Positions 18,443 to 27,401 are shown, counted from the first letter of the stretch. The stretch is DNA of 64,000 nucleotides from Trebonia sp963777905 (GCA_963777905.1 CAVZSM010000019.1:1-64000), one strand, 5' to 3'. The notes: generated from the sequence alone by a model not told the origin. A program made the numbers and translations.

Positions 18443-18868
18443 TCAGCGGCGGGCCAGCCGCACGAACACGGACCCGAGGACCACGACAGGAATCAGCCAG
18501 CCGAATCCGACGTGGCCGGCGATACCGCCGAGCACGTTGCCGACGATGATGACCGCGAGGACGCTGAGGATGATGAGGCGTGCCATGGGCAGGTGACTCA
18601 TGCGGTTCAGGTCGCCAGCGCCGCCAGCGCCGAACACCGGACCGCCGGCCGGCGGGACGGGCACCGTGCTCCGCCCCGGCAGGTCGGTGAACAGGGCGGC
18701 GAGGTCGTCCCCTGTCCGGGCCTGCAGCGCGCGCCCGGACCGCTCCTCGTACTCTTCCTGGGTGAGCCGTCCGGCCTGGAAGTGCTCGCTCAGTTCGGCG
18801 ATGGCCTGGTCGCGGTCAGCGTCCGACACCCTGATGCCGCCGCTGGGGAAGCCGTTCGTCGTGTCCAT
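18443..18868 (-). CDS. DUF1707 domain membrane protein
   Basis: Small membrane protein of ~141 residues. The DUF1707 domain, a short helical domain common in actinomycetes, spans about residues 12-65: IRVSDADRDQAIAELSEHF, then GRLTQEEYEERSGRALQAR and a Leu-rich end. Two C-terminal membrane segments follow (RLIILSVLAVIIVGNVLG and HVGFGWLIPVVVLGSVF). ATG 18868 is supported by GAGGAG ten bases upstream; a longer frame reaches 18910. Function is not established for the family. An inverted repeat at 18946-18965 lies upstream and could regulate it and the divergent gene at 19030. Confidence 0.8.
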   Translation of the reverse strand: MDTTNGFPSGGIRVSDADRDQAIAELSEHFQAGRLTQEEYEERSGRALQARTGDDLAALFTDLPGRSTVPVPPAGGPVFGAGGAGDLNRMSHLPMARLIILSVLAVIIVGNVLGGIAGHVGFGWLIPVVVLGSVFVRLARR

Positions 18869-18945
18869 GGCTGCTGTCTCCTCGCTAGGTCCGTGCGCTG
18901 GTACCCACACTAGGGATACGGGCGGGCCGTGCCATCGGCCTGCGA

Positions 18946-18978
18946 GTTGACTTCATTAAGTCAACCCAGGGGTTGACT
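18946..18978. promoter_or_regulatory. Inverted repeat GTTGACTT-N4-AAGTCAAC plus extra half site
   Basis: GTTGACTT (18946-18953) and AAGTCAAC (18958-18965) form a perfect 8-bp dyad with spacer CATT. A further GTTGACT half site lies at 18972-18978. The elements sit between the divergent DUF1707 gene and the gene at 19030, the usual place for a dimeric repressor operator. The regulator is unknown. Confidence 0.55.
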
Positions 18979-19029
18979 GGGGCGGAGAGCAGTCGCTCGT
19001 TTGTCGGACCCCGCCGCTAGGTTGCTCCC

Positions 19030-19545
19030 GTGGACAACGCAGTATCTGACTCGCTACGCGAGCGCCTGTTGTCGTTTTTCCCCGCGGGCACGTTCGCCCG
19101 GGTGGACGTGCTGGGATACGGCGACGACCCGGGCGTCGAGCCGGGGGACACCGCGATCCGGGTCTTCATCGACCGGGCGGGCAGGCCGGAAGAGGACTGG
19201 GACAGCCGCGACACCCTGCACGAATGGGCCGAGGCCAACAGCGAGGGAGTCGACAAGCTGCACGCCGGGCTGCTCCCGTCTATCGCGTGGATCGAGTTCG
19301 TTCCCGATACGCCGGAACGGCGGGCCGCGCCATCCAGGCCGAACTGGGGCGGCATGCGATGGCTGGGGAAGCCGCCCGACCCGATGGAGAACTCACCGGA
19401 GTTCGCCAGGGTAGGGGTCCTGCTGGGGCCCGCGGACCTCGCGACCGTTGACGCGCTGATCGTGGCCGGCGTCGTCGCCAGCCGCGCGGAAGCCCTGCGC
19501 TGGGCGGTGGGCCGCATCCGCGAGCACCCCGCGGGGGAGTTACTG
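19030..19545 (+). CDS. Conserved-looking protein of unknown function, C-terminus uncertain
   Basis: GTG start at 19030. The first ~170 residues look like a real acidic soluble protein (LRERLLSFFPAGTFARVDVL, GDTAIRVFIDRAGRPEED), ending in a helix that resembles a ribbon-helix-helix tail (VDALIVAGVVASRAEALRWA). I do not recognise a family. The frame has no stop until 21198, running 1.65 kb antisense through the acyl-CoA synthetase gene; that extension is Arg/Asp/His-rich and almost certainly an artefact of high GC. The coordinates given stop where the synthetase begins. Either the true stop has been lost by a small indel near 19540-19560 or the protein really has a long overprinted tail. Confidence 0.5.
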
Positions 19546-21120
19546 GCGGGAGAGGTTCGCGCCGCCGCGAAGGACGTATTTCTGGATCTTGCCGGTCGCG
19601 GTCTTCGGCAGCTCGTCGACGAACGTCACGGCGCGCGGGGCCTTGAAGTGGGCCAGCCGGTCGCGGACAAACGCGATCAGCTCAGGCTCCGTCGCGGACT
19701 CGCCAGGACGCAGCACCACGAACGCGTGCGGCGTCTCGCCCCACCGCTCGCTCGGCACCCCGACGATCGCGGCCTCCGCCACGGCCGGGTGCCGCAGCAG
19801 CGTGCCCTCCACCTCGACCGACGAGATGTTCTCGCCGCCGCTGATGATGACGTCCTTGATCCGGTCCCTGATCTCCGCGTAGCCGTCGGGATGCACCACG
19901 GCGGCGTCGCCGGAATGGAACCAGCCGTCGCCCATCGCCCGTTTCGTCGCCTCGGGATCGTTGTAGTACCCCTCCATGACCACGTTCCCGCGCACGGTGA
20001 TCTCGCCGAGCGTCTGCCCGTCGGCGGGCACCTCGTTGCCTTCGGCGTCGACGACCCGGAGCTCGCCCGACGTGAGCAGTTCCACGCCCTGCCGGGCCTT
20101 GACGACCGCCCGCTCGGTGGGCGGCAGGTTCGCGTGCTCGGGCAGCGGCGCGCAGACGGTGATGAACGGCGCGGTCTCTGTCAGGCCGTAGACGTGGGTA
20201 ACCTCCCAGCCGAACTCGCCCTCGAGCCGCTCGATCGTGGCGGCGGCCGGCGGCGCTCCCGCCGTGATGACGCGCACCCCGGGCACCACGTCGCCGCGCG
20301 TCTCCGCCGGCGCGTTGGCGAGCGAGATGAGCACGGTCGGCGCCGCGCACATCAAGGCCACGTGCTCGTCCCTGATCAGCCGGAACACGGTCGCCGGATC
20401 CACCCTGCGCAGGCAGACGTGGGTGCCCGCGGCCGCCGTGACGGTCCAGGTGTACGTCCAGCCGTTCGCGTGGAACATCGGCAGCGTCCACAGATATCGC
20501 TCGCCGACCGCGATCGGCAGGTGCAGCAGCGTGCCGATGGTGTTCATCGCGGCGTTCCTGTGGGTGATCATCACGCCCTTGGGCCGCGCGGTCGTGCCGC
20601 TCGTGTAATTGATCGTGAGCAGGTCAAGCTCGCCGATCTCCGGCCGGGTGAAACGGGCCTCGGCGGCGGCGATCGCCGCCTCGTAGTCCAGCCACCCGTC
20701 GCGCGTCCCCTCGAACGCGACGAAGTGCCGCACCCCGGGCATCTGGTCCCGGACGGCGTCGACGTCCGCCAGGTAGTCGCTGTGCACGCACACGACGGTC
20801 GAACCCGAGTGGTTCACGATGTAGGCGAAGTCGTCGGGGGTCAGCCGGTAGTTGACGGGGACGAGGACGGCGCCCAGCTGCGGCACGGCGTAGAACGACT
20901 CGAGCTGCGCGTGGGTGTTCGGCGCGATGGTCGCGACCCGGTCTCCCTGCCGGACGCCCAGCCCCTGGAGCGCGGCCGACCAGCGGTCGCACCGGTCGAA
21001 GAACTGCTCGTACGTCAGCCGGAGGCTGCCGTCGACGACGGCCTCGCGCGCCCCGTGCAGCCGGCGGGTACGGCGGGCGAAATCCAGCGGAGACAGCGGC
21101 GTCTGCATGTTCGGCATCAT
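19540..21120 (-). CDS. Acyl-CoA synthetase (AMP-binding)
   Basis: ANL-superfamily fatty-acid/aryl-acid CoA ligase: it activates a carboxylate with ATP to an acyl-AMP and transfers it to CoA. The P-loop is LLTINYTSGTTARPKGV, followed by the A5 core VTHVYGLTETAPF, A7 GDGWFHSGDAAVVHPDGYAE, A8 IRDRIKDVIISGGENISSVE and A10 PKTATGKIQKY, where the final Lys is catalytic. All core motifs are intact, so it should be active; the acid is unknown. ATG 21120 (MMPNMQTPLSPLDFARR) is chosen over the frame start at 21186. It is divergent from an APC permease, with a perfect 14-bp palindrome between them, suggesting joint control and perhaps use of an acid imported by that permease. Confidence 0.9.
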   Translation of the reverse strand: MMPNMQTPLSPLDFARRTRRLHGAREAVVDGSLRLTYEQFFDRCDRWSAALQGLGVRQGDRVATIAPNTHAQLESFYAVPQLGAVLVPVNYRLTPDDFAYIVNHSGSTVVCVHSDYLADVDAVRDQMPGVRHFVAFEGTRDGWLDYEAAIAAAEARFTRPEIGELDLLTINYTSGTTARPKGVMITHRNAAMNTIGTLLHLPIAVGERYLWTLPMFHANGWTYTWTVTAAAGTHVCLRRVDPATVFRLIRDEHVALMCAAPTVLISLANAPAETRGDVVPGVRVITAGAPPAAATIERLEGEFGWEVTHVYGLTETAPFITVCAPLPEHANLPPTERAVVKARQGVELLTSGELRVVDAEGNEVPADGQTLGEITVRGNVVMEGYYNDPEATKRAMGDGWFHSGDAAVVHPDGYAEIRDRIKDVIISGGENISSVEVEGTLLRHPAVAEAAIVGVPSERWGETPHAFVVLRPGESATEPELIAFVRDRLAHFKAPRAVTFVDELPKTATGKIQKYVLRGGANLSRQ

Positions 21121-21206
21121 GCCAGCGCAGCAGGGTGCCGTCCACCGCGCCTCCGCTGCGGTCATCACGTAAAGAAACAGATCCAATACGCACAGTAATG
21201 ATAGAT

Positions 21207-21220
21207 GTAATTCGAATTAC
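21207..21220. promoter_or_regulatory. Perfect palindrome GTAATTCGAATTAC
   Basis: A 14-bp perfect dyad in the AT-rich intergenic region between the divergent acyl-CoA synthetase and permease genes, 87 bp upstream of the synthetase start and 105 bp upstream of the permease start. It is a good candidate operator for a TetR- or GntR-type dimer, though no such regulator gene is adjacent. Confidence 0.55.
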
Positions 21221-21324
21221 CCTTATTGACGTTAAAACCAGACTGCTTGAGAATTGCGTAGGTGGCACGGTGGGGGGCCGCGCCTGCGATGCTTGTGAGG
21301 CTGTAGATAACCCCCACCAGGAGG

Positions 21325-22944
21325 ATGCAGTTGACTACCACAGGGTCCCGGGCCGACGCGACTCCGCCCGCAAGTAGCCGTAACCTTTTTGTCAGGAACG
21401 CCACCGGTCTCGTGCGCGAACTAAGCGCGTTCGACGCCTTTAACCTGGTCTTTTCCGCTGTGCTGATCCCGGTTGGGATCACCGAGGTAATGGCGTTTGC
21501 GCCGACGTTCTGGCCGCATGCCAACCTGCTGTTGTCGTTCCTGCTGGCCACGCCCTTGGTCGCCACGTGCGGACTGGTGTATCTCTACTACACCGTTATC
21601 ATGCCGCGATCGGGCGGAGATTACGTCTGGGTGTCGCGGACGCTAAACCCGTTCCTCGGGTTCTTCGCGAACTTCTCGCTGACCTTCGTGTTCCTGACCT
21701 GGATCGCGTTCAATTTCACGTACATGCTGAGCGTCATGGGCCCGGCCGCGGCCTACGTGGCGGGCATCCACTCGTCGTTCATCACCTCGCCGAGCAAGGG
21801 CGAGATAATGATCATCGCGACGATCCTCACCGCGATATTCACGGCCGTGATGGTGCTGGGCGTGCGCGTCGTCGCGCGGTACATGTTCGTCGCCTTCGTG
21901 GTCGTCTGGGTCGGCATGATCATCTGGCTGATCGCCATGGCCGTCGGCAGCCACGGGCACTTCGTGCACTCGTGGAACACGCACTCAGGCACCACGTACG
22001 GCGCGGTGCTCGCGCAGGCTAGCCACCAGGGCTTCAGCGCGGCAGGCGCCATCGGCTGGGGCGCCACCCTGTTCGCCATGATCTACTGCTTCCAGGTCTA
22101 CACGGGCTTCCAGTGGACCGGGTACTTCGCCGGGGAGATCCGTAACGTCCGTCGCACGGCCACCACGTCGATCCTCGGCGCGCTGCTGATCTCGGCGATC
22201 GGCTACGTGCTCGCCACCGCCCTGATCTACAAGTACTTCGGCTTCAACTTCTTCGGCGCGGTCGTCTTCAACGGCCTCGGCGGCGGCTCGGCGCACTGGA
22301 CGCTGCCGTTCCTGCCCTACCTGCCGGCGCTGGTCAACTTCCTGCCCGGGCCGTCGTGGCTGCTCACGTTCGTCGCGCTGTGCTTCGTGCTGGCCATCAT
22401 CTGGTGGACGCCGACCGGCTTCATGATGGGCACGAGGAACATGTTCGCGTGGTCGTTCGACCGGCTCGCGCCCGAGAAGCTGACCCAGGTGTCCGACCGG
22501 TTCCACACCCCGGTGATCGCCACCATCACGATCGGCTGCGTCGTCGAGCTGCTCAACTACCTGACCGTCTACCAGGGCCTGGGCAACTACCTGCTGAACG
22601 TGATCGCGGTGATGGGCGTCGCCTTCATCATCGTGTCGATCTCCGCCGCGGTCGTGCCGTGGCGGCGCCCGCAGATGCACGCGCAGGCGCCGGGGTGGGC
22701 GAAGCCGAAGCTGCTCGGCGTGCCGGTCATCACCATCGTGGCGGCGATCTCCGCGATCTCGTGGGGCTTCGTGATCTGGGTGGCCTTCCACACCGGGTTC
22801 GGCGGGTCGTTCGGCTTCAAGCCCATGATCGAGGCCTTCACCGCGCCGCTGATCGGCATCGTGTACTACATCGGCGTCCGGCTGTACCGGCGCCACCAGG
22901 GCATGCAGCTCTCCCAGACGTTCGCGGAGATCCCGCCGGAATGA
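21325..22944 (+). CDS. APC family permease
   Basis: Amino-acid/polyamine/organocation transporter, 539 residues with about 12 to 13 membrane helices. The first helix region has LSAFDAFNLVFSAVLIPVG, the unwound helix typical of APC proteins. RNVRRTATTSILGALL fits the conserved E-I-x-N-x-x-R loop after helix 6 (preceded by YFAGEIRN), and a helix 8-9 region has TPTGFMMGTRNMFAWSFDRLAPE. It would import an amino acid, amine or related solute. It lies divergent from an acyl-CoA synthetase and overlaps the next gene by ATGA, so import may be tied to the downstream nucleotidyltransferase and phosphoesterase. The start is preceded by CAGGAGGATG. Confidence 0.88.
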   Translation: MQLTTTGSRADATPPASSRNLFVRNATGLVRELSAFDAFNLVFSAVLIPVGITEVMAFAPTFWPHANLLLSFLLATPLVATCGLVYLYYTVIMPRSGGDYVWVSRTLNPFLGFFANFSLTFVFLTWIAFNFTYMLSVMGPAAAYVAGIHSSFITSPSKGEIMIIATILTAIFTAVMVLGVRVVARYMFVAFVVVWVGMIIWLIAMAVGSHGHFVHSWNTHSGTTYGAVLAQASHQGFSAAGAIGWGATLFAMIYCFQVYTGFQWTGYFAGEIRNVRRTATTSILGALLISAIGYVLATALIYKYFGFNFFGAVVFNGLGGGSAHWTLPFLPYLPALVNFLPGPSWLLTFVALCFVLAIIWWTPTGFMMGTRNMFAWSFDRLAPEKLTQVSDRFHTPVIATITIGCVVELLNYLTVYQGLGNYLLNVIAVMGVAFIIVSISAAVVPWRRPQMHAQAPGWAKPKLLGVPVITIVAAISAISWGFVIWVAFHTGFGGSFGFKPMIEAFTAPLIGIVYYIGVRLYRRHQGMQLSQTFAEIPPE

Positions 22945-23726
22945 CGGAAGGCAGCACGGCAGACGCCGCGGCGGAGAGCGGGCAGGAGCCTGCCATGGTG
23001 GCACAAGGGCGTGCCATCGTGGCAGCCGCCGCGGCTCGCTCCATCCCGGTCCGTCTGGTCGGCGGGGTGGCCATCTGGCTGCGCGGGTCGGCGGCGGCCC
23101 GCGCGGCGCTCGGCCGCAGCTATCCGGACATCGACCTGGTCGCGCACAAGCGCCAGTCGCGCGCGCTGCGGTCGGCCCTCGAGGAAGAAGGCTTCGAGCC
23201 GGAGCGGGTGTTCAACGCCACGCACGGCGCGCGGCGCCTGCTGTACCACGGTCCTGGCGGCTGGCAGGTGGACATCTTCCTCGACACGTTCGAGATGTCC
23301 CACACGCTGAACCTGGGCACCAGGCTGGAAGCCGAGCCTGAGACGCTGGCGGCGGCCGAGCTGCTGCTCACCAAGCTGCAGATCGCCGAGGTCAACGCCA
23401 AGGACCTGTCGGACACGGCGATGCTGCTGTGGGATCACGAGCCGGCCGACGCCGACGGTCCCGGCCGGCTGAACCTCACCCCGGTGGCCGCCAGGTGCGG
23501 CGCCGACTGGGGCCTGTACACCACTGTTACCGACAATCTCAGCGCGTGCGCGGACATGCTCGGCGACCTACCGGCCGGCCCGGCCGACCGGGAGCGGATC
23601 GCGAGCAGGATCGCCACCATCACCGGCGCGCTCACCGCCGCGCCCAAGTCGCTGTCGTGGCAACTTCGGGCGAAGGTAGGGCGCCGGGTGCGCTGGTACC
23701 AGCTGCCCGAGGAGGTCACCAGGTGA
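22941..23726 (+). CDS. Nucleotidyltransferase-fold protein
   Basis: About 261 residues. The core resembles the minimal nucleotidyltransferase (pol-beta) fold: VRLVGGVAIWLRGSAAAR gives the GG/G-S-like helix, SYPDIDLVAHKR supplies the paired acidic residues of D-x-D type, and WQVDIFLDTFEMSHTL the third carboxylate strand. A helical C-terminal half (LTKLQIAEVNAKDLSDTAML) resembles AbiEii-like and related NTases. It could transfer a nucleotide to a protein, RNA or small molecule; the substrate is unknown. ATG 22941 overlaps the permease stop (ATGA), and its own stop overlaps the GTG of the phosphoesterase, so the three genes are translationally coupled. The ~20-residue N-terminal tail is low-complexity. 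Confidence 0.7.
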   Translation: MTEGSTADAAAESGQEPAMVAQGRAIVAAAAARSIPVRLVGGVAIWLRGSAAARAALGRSYPDIDLVAHKRQSRALRSALEEEGFEPERVFNATHGARRLLYHGPGGWQVDIFLDTFEMSHTLNLGTRLEAEPETLAAAELLLTKLQIAEVNAKDLSDTAMLLWDHEPADADGPGRLNLTPVAARCGADWGLYTTVTDNLSACADMLGDLPAGPADRERIASRIATITGALTAAPKSLSWQLRAKVGRRVRWYQLPEEVTR

Positions 23727-24673
23727 CGATGCGGATCTACTTCGCGACCGACATCCATGGCTCGGAGGTGTGCTGGCGGAAGTTCCTCAACGCGGCGCGG
23801 TTCTACCAGGCCGACACGCTGATCCTGGGCGGCGACGTGTCGGGAAAGGCGGTGGTCCCTGTGGTGGCCCGCCCCGGCGATGGCTTCCTCATCAGGCAGT
23901 TTCACGGCGAGCGGGTGCTCAGCGCCGACGAGACCGCGCAGGTCGAGACCCGCATCCGCGACATGGGCTTCTACCCGTACCGCACCACCGACGAGGAACT
24001 CGAGGAGATCTGGGACGACCCGGAGGCGGTGCACGCCGTTTTCCTCAAGGTGATGCGGGAGACGCTGACCCGGTGGCTGGATCTCGCGGAGCAGCGGCTG
24101 GCCGGCACCGGGATCCCGCTCTACGCGATGACCGGCAACGACGACCCGCCGGAACTGCAGGGCCTGCTGCGGGACTCGCCGGTGCTGACCGAGACCGAGG
24201 AGGGCCTGGTCGACCTCGGCGAGGACATCACGATGCTGTCCTTCGGCTACTCCAACCCGACGCCATGGCACACCCCGCGCGAGCTGCCCGATGACGAGAT
24301 CCTGCGGCGCGTCGAGAAGAAGGCCGCCGCGGTCGAGCGGCCGGAACGGGCCGTCTTCAACCTGCACGTCCCGCCCGCCCGCACCGCCATTGACCGGGCC
24401 CCGGCCCTGGACGGATCGCTGAAACCCGTGGTCAAGGGCGGCGCCGTGGTGATGGAGTCGGTCGGCTCTGAAGCGGTGCGCCGCGTCCTCGAGGAGTACC
24501 AGCCGATGCTCGGGCTGCACGGGCACATCCACGAGTCGCGCGGCGCCGTCCGGCTCGGTTCCACCCTCGCCGTCAACCCTGGCAGCGAGTACGGCGACGG
24601 CGTGCTGTGCGGGGCGCTGCTCGAGATCGACGGCAAGCGCGGGGTGCGGCACTACCAGCTGCCCAGCGGCTAG
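23723..24673 (+). CDS. Metallophosphoesterase
   Basis: Calcineurin-like phosphoesterase, ~316 residues. Metal motifs are visible: FATDIHGSE (D-x-H), TLILGGDVSGK (GD), YAMTGNDDPPEL (GN-D in place of GNHD), NLHVPP and LGLHGHIHES (GHxH). The family hydrolyses phosphomono- or diesters, including nucleotides and cyclic nucleotides. GTG 23723 is preferred because GGAGG lies seven bases upstream and it overlaps the preceding stop; ATG 23729 is the alternative. Coupling to a nucleotidyltransferase suggests it could remove or degrade what its partner makes, but this is inference. A ~60-residue insert after the GD motif (ETRIRDMGFYPYRTTDEELE) is unusual and may define specificity. Confidence 0.85.
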   Translation: MTMRIYFATDIHGSEVCWRKFLNAARFYQADTLILGGDVSGKAVVPVVARPGDGFLIRQFHGERVLSADETAQVETRIRDMGFYPYRTTDEELEEIWDDPEAVHAVFLKVMRETLTRWLDLAEQRLAGTGIPLYAMTGNDDPPELQGLLRDSPVLTETEEGLVDLGEDITMLSFGYSNPTPWHTPRELPDDEILRRVEKKAAAVERPERAVFNLHVPPARTAIDRAPALDGSLKPVVKGGAVVMESVGSEAVRRVLEEYQPMLGLHGHIHESRGAVRLGSTLAVNPGSEYGDGVLCGALLEIDGKRGVRHYQLPSG

Positions 24674-24695
24674 CCGCGCGGGCTAGGCCCGCTGG

Positions 24696-27080
24696 CTAGC
24701 CGCGCGACACGGCCTCCAGGCTCTCGCGGATCGCGGCGGTCAGCGGATCCGCGGGCGGCAGCGCCCGCTCGCAGTCGGCCAGCGCGCTCTCCAGCATCTT
24801 GCTGGCCTCGCTGATCCGGCCCATGCGGTAGTACCCGTGCGCCAGGTTCGCCCGCGCCGCCAGCGTGTCGGGATGCTCCGGCCCGAGCACCCGCTGGCAG
24901 TCCGCCCTGGTGCGCTCGTACAGCTCCACCGCGCTGGCCATCCGGCCGGCCGAATGGTAGGCGGACGCGAGGTTGCCGCGGGCCCCGATGGTGTCGGGAT
25001 CGTCGGGGCCCTGCACCCGCTCCCGGTCGCTCAGCGCCTGCTCGTACAGCGGGATGGCGTCCCTGAGGCGGCGCGCGGAGTGGTACGCGGATGCCAGCAC
25101 GCTCACGGCGTCCATGGTGTCAGGATCGTCAGGTCCGAGGGCCCGTTCGGCGCTTTCGAGGGCGCGCCGGCAGTACGTGATGGCGTCCTTGGGCTTGCCC
25201 GCGGCCAGGTAGGCGCGTGCCAGGTTCCGCCGGGTGGCCAGCGCCTCCCGGTGGTCGGGTCCCTGGCTTCGCTCGCGCTCGACCAGCGTGGCCAGGGCCG
25301 TCCTGGTCGCGTCCTGGTACCGCCCGGCAGCCTGGTAAGCGGCCGCCAGGCTGTCCTTGATGGCGAGGACGTCCACGGCGCCGCGGTCGCGCTCGCCGGC
25401 GGCGAGCGCCGCCTCGAGGACGGTGATCGCCTCGGCCGGCTGGCCCATGCGGAGCAGCGCGTTGCCGAACTCGGCCTGGGCGGCGGCCACGCGCGGGTGG
25501 TCGGGACCGAGCACCCCGGCCTGGGCGTCGAGGAACCGCTGGTAGAGCGCCACCGCCTCGGCGCCGTCTCCGGCGGCCAGCGCGGCGCTCGCCAGCCGCG
25601 AACCCGCGAGCAGTGTGTCCGGGTGGGCCGGGCCGAGGACCCGCTCGCTGGTCTCGGCGACCGCCCGCCAGTGCCGGACGGCCGGCCGGGTCAGCCGGGC
25701 GCTGTCGAGGCTCTGGCCGGCCCGCAGCAGCACCTGGTGCGCCTCGCCCGCCCACAGCGCGTCGCCCGCGGCCTGGTCCAGGCTGGTCACGCAGGCGCGC
25801 AGCGAGCATGCCAGCGGGGACTGCTCGGCCTGGTCCGGCCAGGTCTGCAGCAGCGCCGCCGCGGCTGCCAGCGCCGCGCGGTCCCGCATCGAGTCGGGCA
25901 TGGCCGACCTGACCCCCGCCTGCACGGCGGGATGCATCCGCACGAGCCGTCCGGGTGCCAGGGCGCTGCCAGGGTCGATCGTCAGCAGGCCGGTGCGCTG
26001 CAGGCTGAGCAGGGCGGCGCCGGCGCGACCCGCGCCGGCCACGCCGGTGCCGGGCCCCGCGATGAACTCGGCCGCGGCGTCGGCGGAAAACACCGCTTCA
26101 GGGATCCCTTGGCAGCCGAGGAGAACCGCGAGCGCGAGGCACAGCTGCGCGCCGCCGCCCGGCGCGAGCTCGTCCGCGCACTCCATCGCCAGCGTCCAGG
26201 TGACCGCCTTCGCCGCGGGCTGCTCGCTGCTGGCCTCGGCGATCTGTTCCCGCCGCGTGGCGAATATCTCGCGGTAGTCCCGGCAGTTGACACCGGAGCT
26301 CGCGATCGTCGCGCTCGCCTGGGCCAGCGCGAGCGGATCGCAGCTCAGCTCCTGCACGAGGTCCACCGCGCCGAGCCGCTGGTCGGGGTCGGCGCTGAGC
26401 CGGGCCGTGAGATAGGTCAGGGCCTCGTGCGGGCTGAACGGCCCGACAGGGAAGACCATCGCGTTCCGTGAGCCGGCCACCGCGAGGTCGTCCGCGGCCG
26501 TCACCACCACGTGCCCGGCCGCGCCCGCGGGCCACAGCCCGTCGAGTTCAGCTGGGTCGGACACGCCGTCGAGGATCACGAGCCACGGCTGCCGGGTTTC
26601 CGCCAGCCAGGCGAGGAACCGCGCGGCGGTCGTCTCGGCGTCCTCGGCGGGGACCATCCCCGAGCGCGCGAGGGCGGCCCGCCGGTATCCGGAGAGCGCC
26701 GAGTCGCGGGACGCGGCGGCGAGCCACACCAGCACGCCGTCGGGGCTCTCCTTCCGCCACGTCTGCGCGAGGTGCACGGCCAGCTGCGTCTTCCCCGTCC
26801 CGCCCGGCCAGTCGCGCACCTGCGCCGTCCGCGCGGCCGCACCGGTCTCGCCTGGCGCCGTGGTCAGCGCCAGCCATTGGCCTGGCGCGAGACTGTCCAG
26901 CGAGCCGGGCCCGCTTTGCGGCCTCGGGGTAAAGCAGTCGGCCAGCGCGGGAGCCGCGCCGGAAGTGACCGGCGCGCCCGGCACGCCCGCGGGGCTGGCC
27001 TCTGGCCCGCTGCCCGGGTGCCCAGGGCGCCCGGGGCGCCCGGGACGCCCGCCCGGATTGGCTGAGAACTGACTGCTCAA
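24696..27080 (-). CDS. STAND ATPase with TPR repeats
   Basis: Large regulator or scaffold of 794 residues. An N-terminal Pro/Gly/Arg low-complexity tail (collagen-like PGRPGRPGHPG) precedes an NTPase domain with Walker A WPGGTGKTQLA near residue 93 and a Walker B-like WLVILDGVSD; HVVVTAADDL suits a sensor strand. Residues ~480 to 790 are tetratricopeptide repeats of the 42-residue type found with NB-ARC, each with a G-P-D/E-H-P-D-T-L linker (LGPAHPDTLLAGSRLA, LGPEHPDTLAARANLAH). This domain order matches SARP/AfsR-like and NB-ARC-TPR proteins but lacks a DNA-binding or effector domain, so its output is unclear. TTG is the apparent start. It is divergent from the conservon, sharing 321 bp. Confidence 0.8.
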   Translation of the reverse strand: MSSQFSANPGGRPGRPGRPGHPGSGPEASPAGVPGAPVTSGAAPALADCFTPRPQSGPGSLDSLAPGQWLALTTAPGETGAAARTAQVRDWPGGTGKTQLAVHLAQTWRKESPDGVLVWLAAASRDSALSGYRRAALARSGMVPAEDAETTAARFLAWLAETRQPWLVILDGVSDPAELDGLWPAGAAGHVVVTAADDLAVAGSRNAMVFPVGPFSPHEALTYLTARLSADPDQRLGAVDLVQELSCDPLALAQASATIASSGVNCRDYREIFATRREQIAEASSEQPAAKAVTWTLAMECADELAPGGGAQLCLALAVLLGCQGIPEAVFSADAAAEFIAGPGTGVAGAGRAGAALLSLQRTGLLTIDPGSALAPGRLVRMHPAVQAGVRSAMPDSMRDRAALAAAAALLQTWPDQAEQSPLACSLRACVTSLDQAAGDALWAGEAHQVLLRAGQSLDSARLTRPAVRHWRAVAETSERVLGPAHPDTLLAGSRLASAALAAGDGAEAVALYQRFLDAQAGVLGPDHPRVAAAQAEFGNALLRMGQPAEAITVLEAALAAGERDRGAVDVLAIKDSLAAAYQAAGRYQDATRTALATLVERERSQGPDHREALATRRNLARAYLAAGKPKDAITYCRRALESAERALGPDDPDTMDAVSVLASAYHSARRLRDAIPLYEQALSDRERVQGPDDPDTIGARGNLASAYHSAGRMASAVELYERTRADCQRVLGPEHPDTLAARANLAHGYYRMGRISEASKMLESALADCERALPPADPLTAAIRESLEAVSRG

Positions 27081-27401
27081 GGCCTATTTACCGTACCTTT
27101 TTCAACCCGGTCACTGATACCTCCGCATGTCACGGTATTGCCGCTAGGGCAACCTTACGGTCTTATGACCAGCCTTAAATGACAATCAGCCGTAAAGGCG
27201 CGGAGAGGAGAATATGGACAGCTGTTGATGAAGGCTCGAACCCCGGCAAGGCCGGCCCGGCCGGCTGTCCGGAACGATAGGCCGGCTGATATAACAGTCC
27301 GGCATACTGGGCCTGCGATTCTGTGCTGCTCTAAGAAAATGGAGTACGCATGGCTCAGCTAGCGCACGTTCCACGAGCGGCGAAATCGCAGGAGTGACCA
27401 T
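27081..27401. other. Divergent promoter region between STAND gene and conservon
   Basis: No coding frame of note. The sequence is locally AT-richer (27080-27190) than the genes around it and should carry both promoters. GGAG at 27391-27394 is the ribosome site for the conservon kinase at 27402. I found no strong palindrome. Confidence 0.5.

Noticed and set aside
22356..22940. Long plus frame upstream of the nucleotidyltransferase gene
   Set aside because: It is the out-of-frame shadow of the APC permease (Arg/His-rich); the real start is the ATGA overlap at 22941.
24837..26471. 544-codon plus frame opposite the STAND-TPR gene
   Set aside because: Arg/Gly/Val-rich antisense shadow; the minus frame carries a clear P-loop and TPR repeats.
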